Below are positions 25,880 to 34,923 of a stretch of DNA of 64,000 nt, piece after piece. This DNA comes from Xanthobacteraceae bacterium. Its GTDB lineage: Bacteria > Pseudomonadota > Alphaproteobacteria > Rhizobiales > Xanthobacteraceae. Positions within the stretch are counted from its first letter, which is position 1; every line of letters starts with the position of its first letter. The stretch covers positions 39,268 through 103,267 of the forward strand of contig JAIESR010000050.1 in the NCBI GenBank assembly GCA_019745775.1, read 5' to 3'. The notes under the pieces were generated by a model. The model saw nothing but the letters and a program-made list of their open reading frames with translations. It made no database searches and was not told the origin of the DNA. The position numbers were made by a program, and so were the translations under genes.

Positions 25880-27376
25880 ATGCGCGAAATCGGCCACTTC
25901 GTCGGGGGCAAGGAGATCAAGGGCACGTCCGGCCGCTCGGGCGACGTGTTCGACCCCAATACCGGCGAGGTCCAGGCAAAGGTGGCCTTTGCCGCCAAGG
26001 CCGAGGTCGAGCAGGCCATCGCCAATGCCGATGCGGCGCAGCCGGCCTGGGCCGCGACCAACCCGCAGCGGCGCGCGCGCGTGATGTTCAAGTTCCTGGA
26101 GCTGATCCAGAAGGACGTCGAGAACCTCGCCAAGCTCCTGTCGTCCGAGCACGGCAAGACGATCGCCGACTCCAAGGGCGACATCCAGCGCGGCGTCGAG
26201 GTGGTCGAGTTCGCCTGCGGCATCCCGCATCTGATGAAGGGCGAATACACCGAAGGCGCCGGCCCCGGCATCGATCTCTATTCGATGCGGCAGCCGCTGG
26301 GCGTCGTCGCCGGCATCACGCCGTTCAATTTCCCGGCGATGATCCCGATGTGGAAGTTCGCGCCGGCGTTGGCTTGCGGCAACGCCTTCATCCTGAAGCC
26401 GTCGGAGCGCGATCCGTCGGTGCCGATGCGGCTTGCCGAGCTGTTGGTGGAGGCCGGACTGCCGGCCGGCGTGCTCAACGTCGTCAACGGCGACAAGGTG
26501 GCAGTCGACACGCTGCTCACCGATCCGCGCGTCAAGGCGATCGGCTTTGTCGGCTCGTCGTCGATTGCGGAATACATCTTCGCGACCGGTTCGGCGCACG
26601 GCAAGCGCGTGCAGTGCTTCGGCGGCGCCAAGAACCACATGATCGTGATGCCCGACGCCGACATGGACCAGGCGGTCGATGCCCTGATCGGCGCCGGCTA
26701 CGGCTCGGCCGGCGAGCGCTGCATGGCGATCTCGGTGGCGGTGCCGGTCGGCAGGAAGACCGCCGACGCGCTGTTCGAGAAACTCATCCCGCGCGTCGAG
26801 AGCCTCAAGATCGGTCCTTCAAACGATACTGGAGCCGATTACGGGCCGATGGTCACGCGCGCCCATCTCGACAAGGTGAAGAGCTATGTCGAGCTGGGCA
26901 TCAAGGAAGGCGCCAAGCTCCGCGTCGACGGCCGCAATTTCAAGCTCCAGGGCTATGAGAACGGCTTCTTCATGGGCGGCTGCCTGTTCGACGAGGTGAC
27001 GCCCGACATGCGCATCTACAAGGAGGAGATCTTCGGCCCGGTGCTCTCGGTGGTGCGCGCCGAGGACTACGAGGAAGCCGTGCGGCTGCCCTCCGAACAC
27101 GAATACGGCAACGGCGTCGCGATCTTCACCCGCGACGGCGACGCGGCGCGTGATTTCACCAGCCGGGTGAATGTCGGCATGGTCGGCGTGAACTTCGCGA
27201 TCCCGGTGCCCCTCTCCTACTACACCTTCGGCGGCTGGAAACGCTCCGGCTTCGGCGACCTCAACCAGCACGGGCCGGATTCGATCCGCTTCTATACCCG
27301 CACCAAGACGGTGACCGCACGCTGGCCTTCCGGCACCAAAGGCGGCACCGAGTTCGTCATCCCCACGATGAAATAG
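25880..27376 (+). CDS. mmsA: methylmalonate-semialdehyde dehydrogenase (CoA-acylating)
   Basis: 498 residues, the usual size. Aldehyde dehydrogenase fold with the catalytic Cys281 in GSAGERCMA, GVVAGITPFNFPAMIPMWKFAPAL for cofactor binding and GGAKNHMIVMPDAD, all MmsA features. It converts methylmalonate or malonate semialdehyde to propionyl- or acetyl-CoA in valine, thymine and inositol breakdown. GGGAGA precedes the ATG. The partner mmsB is not present; a palindromic repeat follows the stop. Confidence 0.94.
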   Translation: MREIGHFVGGKEIKGTSGRSGDVFDPNTGEVQAKVAFAAKAEVEQAIANADAAQPAWAATNPQRRARVMFKFLELIQKDVENLAKLLSSEHGKTIADSKGDIQRGVEVVEFACGIPHLMKGEYTEGAGPGIDLYSMRQPLGVVAGITPFNFPAMIPMWKFAPALACGNAFILKPSERDPSVPMRLAELLVEAGLPAGVLNVVNGDKVAVDTLLTDPRVKAIGFVGSSSIAEYIFATGSAHGKRVQCFGGAKNHMIVMPDADMDQAVDALIGAGYGSAGERCMAISVAVPVGRKTADALFEKLIPRVESLKIGPSNDTGADYGPMVTRAHLDKVKSYVELGIKEGAKLRVDGRNFKLQGYENGFFMGGCLFDEVTPDMRIYKEEIFGPVLSVVRAEDYEEAVRLPSEHEYGNGVAIFTRDGDAARDFTSRVNVGMVGVNFAIPVPLSYYTFGGWKRSGFGDLNQHGPDSIRFYTRTKTVTARWPSGTKGGTEFVIPTMK

Positions 27377-27382
27377 GCAGCC

Positions 27383-27462
27383 GTCATGGCCGGGCTTGTC
27401 CCGGCCAGCCACGTCTGTCTTGTTGCAAGACGTGGATGCCCGCGACGAGCGCGGGCATGACG
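27383..27462. repeat. palindromic intergenic repeat (GTCATGGCCGGGC type)
   Basis: Two 33-base arms, 27383-27415 and 27430-27462, are inverted copies with about 27 matches. This hairpin sits between mmsA and the GST gene and resembles repeats scattered through Bradyrhizobium-like genomes. It could protect the mmsA transcript end. Confidence 0.75.
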
Positions 27463-27476
27463 CGGAGAGGACAGCG

Positions 27477-28124
27477 ATGGCTGAGTACCAACTCTACTGC
27501 TTTGCCCAGTCCGGCAATGCCTATCGCGTTGCCTTGATGCTCAACCTGCTCGGCGCCGACTGGAAGCCGGTGTTCGTCGACTTCTTCGGCAAGGGCGTCC
27601 CGCGCACGCCGGAGTACCGGGAGAACGTCAACGAGATGGGCGAAGTGCCGGTGCTCGTCCATGGCGGCAGGAAGCTCAGCCAGTCGGGCGTCTGCCTCAC
27701 TTATCTCGCCAACCGGTCCGGTCAATTCCGCCCGGACGGCGAGGACGAAGAGCTTGAAGCGCTGCGCTGGATCATCTTCGACAACCAGAAGCTCAACGGC
27801 TATCTCGGGCCGTATCGCTTTCTGCGCACGCTGGCGCGGCCGCCGGGCGATCCGACCGTGCTGAGTTTCCTCAAGGGCCGGATCGACAACGCACTCGGCA
27901 TTGTCGACAAGCGGCTGGCGTCGCGTCCCTACATCTTGGGCGAACGCCCCACCATCGCCGACCTGTCGCTGGTGGCTTACCTCTACTATCCGGCGGACGA
28001 GTTCGGCTTCGACATCGCAGCCGAGCACAAGAACATCGCGCCCTGGCTGGAGCGGATCAAGGCGCTGCCGGGCTGGCAGCATCCTTACGACCTGATGCCG
28101 GGGCATCCGATCCCCGGCCGATAG
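27477..28124 (+). CDS. glutathione S-transferase family protein
   Basis: 215 residues. N-terminal thioredoxin-like domain (YQLYCFAQSGNAYRVALML, then GEVPVLVHGGRKLSQSGVCLTYLA with the glutathione-contacting Glu/Ser replaced by QS) and a helical C-terminal domain with RPTIADLSLVAYLYYP. Substrate not predictable. GGAGAGGAC lies just before ATG at 27477. Confidence 0.88.
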   Translation: MAEYQLYCFAQSGNAYRVALMLNLLGADWKPVFVDFFGKGVPRTPEYRENVNEMGEVPVLVHGGRKLSQSGVCLTYLANRSGQFRPDGEDEELEALRWIIFDNQKLNGYLGPYRFLRTLARPPGDPTVLSFLKGRIDNALGIVDKRLASRPYILGERPTIADLSLVAYLYYPADEFGFDIAAEHKNIAPWLERIKALPGWQHPYDLMPGHPIPGR

Positions 28125-28153
28125 TCCGTCGCGCCAGAGACCAGTCTGAGGCC

Positions 28154-28831
28154 CTACGCGACGCGGACCACACCAAGCTTGCGGGACTGCTGGGATGTAT
28201 CTTCGGCGTTTTGCGCTTCCGGTTCCGTCGCAGTTGACGTCGCACTGCCGAACGGCATGAGCCGTGGACGCGGCATGTTGGCGAGGGTCTGCAACGCGCT
28301 CTCCAGGCCGCGTTCCGCTCGCCGATACTCACCGCTCGGCTCGTCCAGAAGCCGACGCGAGTCGAGCGCCGATGCGCTTTCGCCGGGCCCCGCCGACCGG
28401 CTGGCAGCCTCGACAGGCGGCTCGGGCAACTCGTTGGCCATCGTCTTCAGCGCGCGTTCGAGCTTCTCCACATACTCATGCTGCTCGTCCAGGACGGTCC
28501 TTGCGGGGTCGCGGGCCGCCGCCAGGCTTTCCTTCCGGGTTTCCACGGGCGTTGGCGGCGCCGCGCCGACAGGACTCGCGGCAGGGTGACTTGGTTGCGG
28601 TGTGGCCTTGCCCGCGCCCGCGTCAGCGGTCGCGCTCAGCCACTGCTGGACCATCCGTTCGGTTTCGTCGAGACCCCGCAGTTGTTCGTCGATCAGCCGA
28701 TGCGCGGTCTGAATTGCCTTCGGCGCCCTTCTTTCCAACTGGTCGAGTCTCGCCGCCAGCCTGTTCGCCTCCTGGTCGAGCCAGCGCCTGGTTTCCGCAA
28801 GCCGTTCAGCCACTTCGGCAAGCTTGCTCAT
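28154..28831 (-). CDS. coiled-coil hypothetical protein
   Basis: 225 residues without a recognised domain. Residues 1-75 form a Leu/Arg/Glu heptad-like helix (KLAEVAERLAETRRWLDQEA), followed by a Pro/Ala-rich linker, a second helix (LDEQHEYVEKLERALKTMAN) and an Arg/Ser-rich end. It has no signal peptide. ATG at 28831 is chosen; a TTG at 28876 would extend it by 15 residues. It converges on the GST gene. Confidence 0.6.
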   Translation of the reverse strand: MSKLAEVAERLAETRRWLDQEANRLAARLDQLERRAPKAIQTAHRLIDEQLRGLDETERMVQQWLSATADAGAGKATPQPSHPAASPVGAAPPTPVETRKESLAAARDPARTVLDEQHEYVEKLERALKTMANELPEPPVEAASRSAGPGESASALDSRRLLDEPSGEYRRAERGLESALQTLANMPRPRLMPFGSATSTATEPEAQNAEDTSQQSRKLGVVRVA

Positions 28832-29012
28832 CGAGTCCGCCCAAGCCTCAACGCGGGCCGCGCAGCCGCCCGCCAATTTAGTCTAGGTTGATGGTACCAG
28901 AGTGTATAGGCGCGCATTTCCCGGGCTGTGGAAAAGCGGTAACACGGGCCGGCAAGAGAACCGCTGATCGTCCTACCACATCGATTCTTTTACTGGTCGT
29001 CCCGGACGGCCG

Positions 29013-29366
29013 CTAGCTCACGCAAGCGCCCTTGTCGGCGGCGCTGTTGCGGCACTGGCAGCGCGGCGGCCGATCCAGCACCGAGACCGTCACCGTGGTG
29101 ATGCGGTTCTTGCGCACGACGATGTCGCAGAGCGCGACCGAGCCGCCGATGGCCTCCGCCGAGAGCTTGACGGTGCCGGCGCGCTGCTTGAGCACGGCGA
29201 CGCCCTTCTGCACTGGATCGAGCTTGGTCTTGTCGAGGAACAGCGCCGGCGACCGCTGCACTGCCGCCGGCACCGTCCTGATCTCCACATAGCCGGTTTC
29301 GCCGGTGGGATTGCAGGCGGCAAGCGCCAGCGCCGTGGCAGCGGCAACGATCGGCAGCGCACGCAT
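29013..29366 (-). CDS. small predicted lipoprotein
   Basis: 117 residues. The N-terminus MRALPIVAAATALALAAC ends in a lipobox (LAAC), so it should be lipid-anchored after Cys18. The rest is a small beta-rich domain with three further Cys pairs near the end (PPRCQCRNSAADKGAC). I know no function. The alternative GTG at 29372 overlaps the upstream stop. It follows the coiled-coil exported protein in one operon. Confidence 0.7.
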   Translation of the reverse strand: MRALPIVAAATALALAACNPTGETGYVEIRTVPAAVQRSPALFLDKTKLDPVQKGVAVLKQRAGTVKLSAEAIGGSVALCDIVVRKNRITTVTVSVLDRPPRCQCRNSAADKGACVS

Positions 29367-29368
29367 GG

Positions 29369-30040
29369 TCACGCGCCGGGCGGCTTGATCCCGCCGATCA
29401 GCCGTTTGAGCTGGTCATTGGCTTGGCGGATGTCCTGAGTCAGGCGCTGGATCACTTCGAGCGCCTTCTGCGCCTGACGGATCTGCACCAGCTCGTCGAC
29501 GAAATCCTCGTTCGCCTGCAGGGTGCGCAGGAGCTCGGCGAATTCCTTGCGGGCCGCCGCCAGCTCGTCGTTGGCCCGCTCGGTATCGGCGCGCAGCCGC
29601 CGCCACTGCTCGGTCAGGAATTGGCGCTCCTCCGGACGGAACCGGGTGTCCTGCTCGAGCGCCCGCAGCTTCTCGCGGGCATGCGCCAGCGCCCGCGCGC
29701 CAAGCTGGGAGACCGTGCCGTTGTCGGAGACCGCGCCGAGCGCGGTGCCGACCAGTGCGCGCAGCTCCTCGATCTCCTTGCGCGCGCGCTCGACATTGGT
29801 CCAGCGGTCGACAGCGGTGGCCGAATCCTCAATCCGCTTGTTGAGTTGCGGGATGCTGTTCTTGAACTGCTCGAGCTGCCGGGAGAATTCCTCGACCGGC
29901 GTGATCGCATCGGGCGTCTGTGTCTGTCCCGGCGCCGGTGTTTGCGCCGACGACGGCAGCACCGACCCCAGCATGAATGCTGCGACGGCAAGCAACGCCA
30001 TTGGCTTCCAATGGTGACGGCCGAAGGCTGATCGCGACAT
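29369..30040 (-). CDS. exported coiled-coil protein, unknown function
   Basis: 223 residues. Signal peptide 1-32 (ending SSA), a short Pro/Gln/Thr linker, then almost continuous predicted coiled coil (VEEFSRQLEQFKNS to RQANDQLKRLIGG). GGGGAG lies six bases before ATG at 30040. Its stop overlaps or abuts the lipoprotein start, suggesting the two act together in the periplasm. Confidence 0.75.
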   Translation of the reverse strand: MSRSAFGRHHWKPMALLAVAAFMLGSVLPSSAQTPAPGQTQTPDAITPVEEFSRQLEQFKNSIPQLNKRIEDSATAVDRWTNVERARKEIEELRALVGTALGAVSDNGTVSQLGARALAHAREKLRALEQDTRFRPEERQFLTEQWRRLRADTERANDELAAARKEFAELLRTLQANEDFVDELVQIRQAQKALEVIQRLTQDIRQANDQLKRLIGGIKPPGA

Positions 30041-30143
30041 GGCGAACTCCCCGCAAGCGCCCCCGCCCACGAGGGCTAAGTACGTCTCCGACACTGTGAC
30101 GGAAGTGCGGCACCGAGGGGAGCCTGAACTGGAAAGTATGCGA

Positions 30144-31076
30144 CTAGTTGAGCCGCGCCGGGCGCTCGCTGTCGTCAGCCGGCGCCGCCGGCGTCGTTGC
30201 AGCGGGTTCGGTGGCGGCCGTCGCGACGGTCGCCGCAGCGGCCGCCTGCGCGGGCTTCGCCGCAGCGGCATCGGCCCGCTCGTGCTTGCGGTAGGCGACC
30301 ACACCGAACGGCAGGCTCGTCAGATAGGCCAGCGTCCCGATCGCCAGGACGAACCACGGATAGGCGATCAGCAGCGCAAAGAACGCCACCACCAGCACGA
30401 ACACCGGCAGGACCATCTCCGGCGCCACCCGCTTGCCGACGCGCTTGCCGGAGAATACTGGCAGCCGCGAAACCATCAGGATCGCGATGGAGAGCGTGTA
30501 GAGAAACACGATGAGCTGAAGCCCGGCGAACTTCGGCATGCCGAGGAAGAACAGGTAGATCGGCAGCAGCACCGCGATGGCGCCGCCGGGCGCCGGCATC
30601 CCGACGAAGAAGTTCGCCGCCCAGGCCGGGCGGTTCGGGTCGTCGATCATGACGTTGAAGCGGGCGAGCCGGAGCCCGGCGCAGATCGCGAACACCATCG
30701 CGGCGATCCAGCCGGCATTGCCAAGCTCGTGCAATCCCCACAAGTACAGGATCATCGCCGGCGCGACGCCGAAATTGAAGAAGTCGGCGAGGCTGTCGAG
30801 CTCGGCGCCGAAGCGCGACGTGCCCTTGAGCATACGCGCGACGCGGCCGTCGATACCGTCGAGCATGGCCGCGAACACGATCGCCGCCACCGCCCATTCG
30901 AGCTTACCCTCGATCGCAAGGCGAACGCCGGTCAGGCCGGCGCAGAGCGCGAGCAGCGTGATGAGGTTCGGCAACAGCGTCCGCACCGGGATGCCCTTGA
31001 AGCGGCGCCGCCGCTCACGCAGGCGCTCGCGCAGACGTTCGGAGCGGCTCTCAGGTTCGAAAGGTGAAGTGGCCAT
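30144..31076 (-). CDS. pssA: CDP-diacylglycerol-serine O-phosphatidyltransferase
   Basis: 310 residues. The full CDP-alcohol phosphatidyltransferase motif D73-X2-D76-G77-X2-A80-R81-X8-G90-X3-D94-X3-D98 is intact, flanked by about eight transmembrane helices. It makes phosphatidylserine at the inner membrane. The downstream tail (after residue 255) is Ala/Thr/Pro-rich and atypical. The psd gene just upstream on the same strand completes phosphatidylethanolamine synthesis. Confidence 0.9.
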   Translation of the reverse strand: MATSPFEPESRSERLRERLRERRRRFKGIPVRTLLPNLITLLALCAGLTGVRLAIEGKLEWAVAAIVFAAMLDGIDGRVARMLKGTSRFGAELDSLADFFNFGVAPAMILYLWGLHELGNAGWIAAMVFAICAGLRLARFNVMIDDPNRPAWAANFFVGMPAPGGAIAVLLPIYLFFLGMPKFAGLQLIVFLYTLSIAILMVSRLPVFSGKRVGKRVAPEMVLPVFVLVVAFFALLIAYPWFVLAIGTLAYLTSLPFGVVAYRKHERADAAAAKPAQAAAAATVATAATEPAATTPAAPADDSERPARLN

Positions 31077-31150
31077 GGCACCAATATAGCGGTTCGGCGG
31101 TGGCGCCACCATGGCAGGGCGCAGGCGTCGTTAACTTTTGCTGCCACGCT

Positions 31151-31852
31151 TCAATTGACGCGGAACGTGAGTTCCCGAACCGCGCCGCCTTTGAGCTCGG
31201 CAATGACCGTTTCGCCGGCGGTCGCGGTCTGCCCTTCCGCCACCAGCGGCCGGGTGCCCTCGGGCAGGTACACGTCGACCCGCGATCCGAACCGGATCAT
31301 GCCGATCCGCTCGCCGGCGGCGACACTCGCGCCCTGCCGCGTGAAGCAGACGATGCGCCGCGCCACCAGCCCGGCGATCTGGATGACGCCGATGCGATCC
31401 TGCCCCGACGCAATGACGAACGAGTTGCGCTCGTTGTCCTCGCTCGCCTTGTCGAGATCGGCGCTGATGAAAGCACCCTTTTTGTAGACGATCTTCTCGA
31501 TGCGGCCGCTCACCGGGCTGCGATTGACGTGGCAATCGAACACGCTCATGAAAATCGAGACCCGCGGCAGCGGCCGGTCGCCGAGCCCAAGCTCCACCGG
31601 CGGCACCGCGTGGATGACCTTGCTGACGCGGCCGTCGGCCGGCGCGATCACCACCCCTTCCCGCATCGGCGTGACACGGGGCGGATCGCGGAAGAAATAG
31701 GCGCACCAGACCGTCAGCACGGTCCCGATCCAGCCGAGCGGGGTCCAGATCAGGAACAGGATCAGGCTCGCCAGCGCGAAGATCCCGACGAAGGGATAGC
31801 CTTCGCGGTTGATGGGCGCGAGCTGGGAGCGGATCGAAGCGACGACGGACAT
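31151..31852 (-). CDS. psd: phosphatidylserine decarboxylase proenzyme
   Basis: 233 residues, short PSD-A form. The self-cleavage site is Gly189-Ser190 in [13 protein letters not shown], which generates the pyruvoyl group; [12 protein letters not shown] and a membrane-anchoring N-terminal half match the family. It converts phosphatidylserine to phosphatidylethanolamine. It precedes pssA in an operon with 74 bases between them. Confidence 0.95.
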   Translation of the reverse strand: MSVVASIRSQLAPINREGYPFVGIFALASLILFLIWTPLGWIGTVLTVWCAYFFRDPPRVTPMREGVVIAPADGRVSKVIHAVPPVELGLGDRPLPRVSIFMSVFDCHVNRSPVSGRIEKIVYKKGAFISADLDKASEDNERNSFVIASGQDRIGVIQIAGLVARRIVCFTRQGASVAAGERIGMIRFGSRVDVYLPEGTRPLVAEGQTATAGETVIAELKGGAVRELTFRVN

Positions 31853-32011
31853 TGCGTTTCACACGAACGTTAGGATGCCGATGGATCGTTGAGGCATGTG
31901 TTGAACTCGAGCGGCAGACTCGGTCTGCTCCCTCTCCCCCTCACCCCAAGGGGAACGCACCGAGCGTGCGGCGTCTTTCTAGCATTCAGATGACCGATTT
32001 CGAACTCCAGC

Positions 32012-34003
32012 CTATTCCGCCGCGTCCTGTCGCACCACCGGAGACTCCGGCGCGGCTCCGGTGGGCGCATCGGCAGCAGACTCCTGGACAGGAGGCGGAT
32101 TGCGGTTTGGCGCCGCCGGCTCGTCGTCGACCATCGCGAGCTTCTCGCGCGCGGCTTCCGCCTCGCGCTGCCGGTTCCACATGCTGGCATAGAGCGCGCC
32201 CTTGGCGAGCAGCTCGTAGTGGGTGCCGCGCTCGGCAATCGCGCCCTCGTTGAGGACGATGATTTCGTCGGCGCCGACGATGGTGGAGAGCCGGTGCGCG
32301 ATCACCAGCGTGGTGCGGTTCTTAGACACCCGGTCCAGCGCGTCCTGAATGTCCTTCTCGGTGTGGCTGTCGAGCGCGGAGGTCGCCTCGTCGAGCAGCA
32401 GGATCGGCGGCGCCTTCAGGATCGTGCGCGCGATCGCTACCCGTTGCTTCTCACCGCCGGAGAGCTTTAAGCCGCGTTCTCCTACTTCCGTTTCGTAGCC
32501 CTTCGGTGACAAGCGGATGAAGCCGTCGATCTGGGCGAGCCGGGCCGCCTCTTCCACTTCCTCGTCGGTCGCATCCCAGCGGCCATAGCGGATGTTGTAG
32601 CGGATCGTGTCGTTGAACAGCACGGTGTCTTGCGGAACCATGCCGATCGCCGCGCGCAGCGACTTCTGGGTGACGTCGCGGATGTCCTGCCCATCGATCG
32701 TGATGCGACCGCTGCTGAGCTCATAGAAGCGATAGAGCAGCCGCGACACCGTCGACTTGCCGGCGCCGGAAGGCCCGACGATCGCCACCGTGTGCCCGGC
32801 TGGCACCGCAAAGCTCAGGCCCTTGAGGATCGGCCGGTCAGGCTCATAGGCGAAATGGACGTTCTCGAAGACGATCGCGCCGTCAGCGACCTTGAGCGGC
32901 GGTGCGCCCGACTTGTCCTCGATCTCGGGCTTGCGCGAGAGTATCCCGAACATCGTCTCGATGTCGATCACCGCCTGCTTGATCTCGCGATAGACCATGC
33001 CCATGAAATTCAGCGGCTGATAGAGCTGGATCATCATCGCATTGATCATCACGAAATCGCCGACGGTGTTGCGGCCTTCCTGGATCCCGTAGGCGCACAT
33101 CACCATGCAGACCGCGAGCCCGATGGTGAAGATCGTCGCCTGCCCGGCATTGAGCACGGCGAGCGAGACATAGGCCTGGACGCTCGCCTCCTCGTAGCGC
33201 TCCATCGAGCGGTCGTAACGGCGCGCCTCGCGCTCCTCGGCGCTGAAGTATTTCACGGTCTCGTAGTTGAGCAGCGAGTCGATAGCCTTCACATTGGCGT
33301 CGGTGTCGCTCTCGTTCATGCGGCGGCGGATGCCGATGCGCCACTCGGTCGCGAGATAGGTGAACACCGTATAGGCGATCACCGTGAGAACGATCACCGC
33401 CACGTAACGCCAGTCGAACTGGTAGAGCAGCACGCCGATGATCATCACAAGCTCGATCACGGTCGGCACCGCCTGCATGATCACCATGCGCACGATCGTC
33501 TCGATCGCGTTGCGGCCACGCTCGAGCACGCGGGTGAGCCCGCCGGTCTTGCGCTCCAGATGGAAGCGCAGGGAGAGCTGGTGCATGTGCTCGAACACCA
33601 TATAGGCGAGCCGGCGCACCGCGTGCATCGACACCTTGGCGAAGATGCCGTCGCGCATCTGCGTCAGCACCGCCATCAGGACCCGCGAGCCGCCATAGGC
33701 GACCGTCATCAGGATCGGCGCCGCCAGCGCCCAGGTCAGCCACGAGTCCGGGACGACGGGCGCGGTGCCCTGCCCGGTCAGCGCATCGACCGCCCATTTG
33801 AAGGTGAAGGGAACCGCGATGGTGGCGAGCTTCGCCAGCAGCAGCAGGACCATTGCAATCAGCACGCGCACCTTCAGGTCGCGGCGATCGGACGGCCAGA
33901 TATAGGGCCAGAGCCCCGCCAGGATGGGCAGCAACGAGCCGCCCTTGTCATCGGACAGCTCGCGCTTCAAGGCGCGGACAGATCGGAAGGTACCATCGCT
34001 CAT
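32012..34003 (-). CDS. Atm1/HMT-type ABC exporter (fused permease-ATPase)
   Basis: 663 residues. The transmembrane domain (residues about 40-330, six helices) has the Atm1-like motifs LNYETVKYFSAEEREARRYD and NAGQATIFTIGLAV. The ATPase has Walker A GPSGAGKST, signature LSGGEKQRVAIA and Walker B ILLLDEATSALD. Homologs export glutathione-linked metal or sulfur compounds and protect against heavy metals. The C-terminal 60 residues are Pro/Ala/Glu-rich. Its 5' end is divergent from the LOG-family gene. Confidence 0.92.
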   Translation of the reverse strand: MSDGTFRSVRALKRELSDDKGGSLLPILAGLWPYIWPSDRRDLKVRVLIAMVLLLLAKLATIAVPFTFKWAVDALTGQGTAPVVPDSWLTWALAAPILMTVAYGGSRVLMAVLTQMRDGIFAKVSMHAVRRLAYMVFEHMHQLSLRFHLERKTGGLTRVLERGRNAIETIVRMVIMQAVPTVIELVMIIGVLLYQFDWRYVAVIVLTVIAYTVFTYLATEWRIGIRRRMNESDTDANVKAIDSLLNYETVKYFSAEEREARRYDRSMERYEEASVQAYVSLAVLNAGQATIFTIGLAVCMVMCAYGIQEGRNTVGDFVMINAMMIQLYQPLNFMGMVYREIKQAVIDIETMFGILSRKPEIEDKSGAPPLKVADGAIVFENVHFAYEPDRPILKGLSFAVPAGHTVAIVGPSGAGKSTVSRLLYRFYELSSGRITIDGQDIRDVTQKSLRAAIGMVPQDTVLFNDTIRYNIRYGRWDATDEEVEEAARLAQIDGFIRLSPKGYETEVGERGLKLSGGEKQRVAIARTILKAPPILLLDEATSALDSHTEKDIQDALDRVSKNRTTLVIAHRLSTIVGADEIIVLNEGAIAERGTHYELLAKGALYASMWNRQREAEAAREKLAMVDDEPAAPNRNPPPVQESAADAPTGAAPESPVVRQDAAE

Positions 34004-34200
34004 AGGGCCCGGCAGCTCAGGACGGGCCGCGGAAGTCGCAGGAAGAGCACCGTCATGCCCTATTCATATAGAATCTTTCCACTTTGTAACCAGCCCCGAG
34101 GTGGACGTTTCCCGTTCCCAGGCGTTTGCAGCCCTTGCCGGCCACGCGGCGTGGCCAGCGCCGCCCTTCCCGCCTTGACGCCCCCGGGGGTCCGGGCCAC

Positions 34201-34815
34201 ATGGAATCGATGAACACACTCAAAGCTATTTGCGTCTATTGCGGCTCCGGCCCCGGCAATAACCCGAAATTCGTCGAATCCGCGCGCGCGTTCGGCGCCA
34301 TCCTGGCCTCGAACAACATCCGTCTGGTCTATGGCGGCGGCTCGATCGGCCTCATGGGCGCCATCGCCGATTCGGTCGTCGACCATGGCGGCCAGGTCAC
34401 CGGCATCATTCCGGACTTCCTCAAGGCCCGCGAGATGATGTTCAAGCGCGCCCAGGAGATGGTCGTCACGCGCGACATGCACGAGCGCAAGCGGTTGATG
34501 TTCGAGCGCGCCGATGCCTTCGTGGCGCTGCCCGGCGGCGTCGGAACGCTCGAGGAACTGGTCGAGCAGATGACCTGGGCGCAGCTCGGCCGCCACAAGA
34601 AGCCGATCCTGATGGCGAACATCGACAACTTCTGGGACCCGCTCTGCGCGCTGCTCGACCACATGCGCGACATGCAATTCATCCGCGACGGCCTCACCGT
34701 CGCGCCGCTGGTGGTGAACACGATCGAGGAAATCGTGCCGGCGCTGCAGGCCGCCACGCGCCACATCTCCGAAAGCGAAAAGGAGATGAAGACGGTGGAG
34801 CCGGAGCGGCTCTAA
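34201..34815 (+). CDS. LOG-family protein (cytokinin riboside 5'-monophosphate phosphoribohydrolase-like)
   Basis: 204 residues. Rossmann-like fold with GGGSIGLMGAIADSV and the catalytic PGGVGTLEE motif, plus the second conserved Arg in HERKRLMFERAD. Relatives hydrolyse the N-glycosidic bond of nucleoside monophosphates; many were once called lysine decarboxylases. A second ATG at 34210 is an alternative start. Confidence 0.92.
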   Translation: MESMNTLKAICVYCGSGPGNNPKFVESARAFGAILASNNIRLVYGGGSIGLMGAIADSVVDHGGQVTGIIPDFLKAREMMFKRAQEMVVTRDMHERKRLMFERADAFVALPGGVGTLEELVEQMTWAQLGRHKKPILMANIDNFWDPLCALLDHMRDMQFIRDGLTVAPLVVNTIEEIVPALQAATRHISESEKEMKTVEPERL

Positions 34816-34923
34816 TTCGTAAACGGACTGGCTCTCTCCTCCGCTCATTCCAGCGCAAGCGGGAATCCAGACTCTGTCCTTACCGGGTCCCCATTTTTGC
34901 GCGGACGATCGGGAAATACAACG

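Noticed and set aside
31921..31960. Stretch resembling the nested-palindrome element
   Set aside because: Only short CCTCTCCCC-type words match; arms and spacing are absent.
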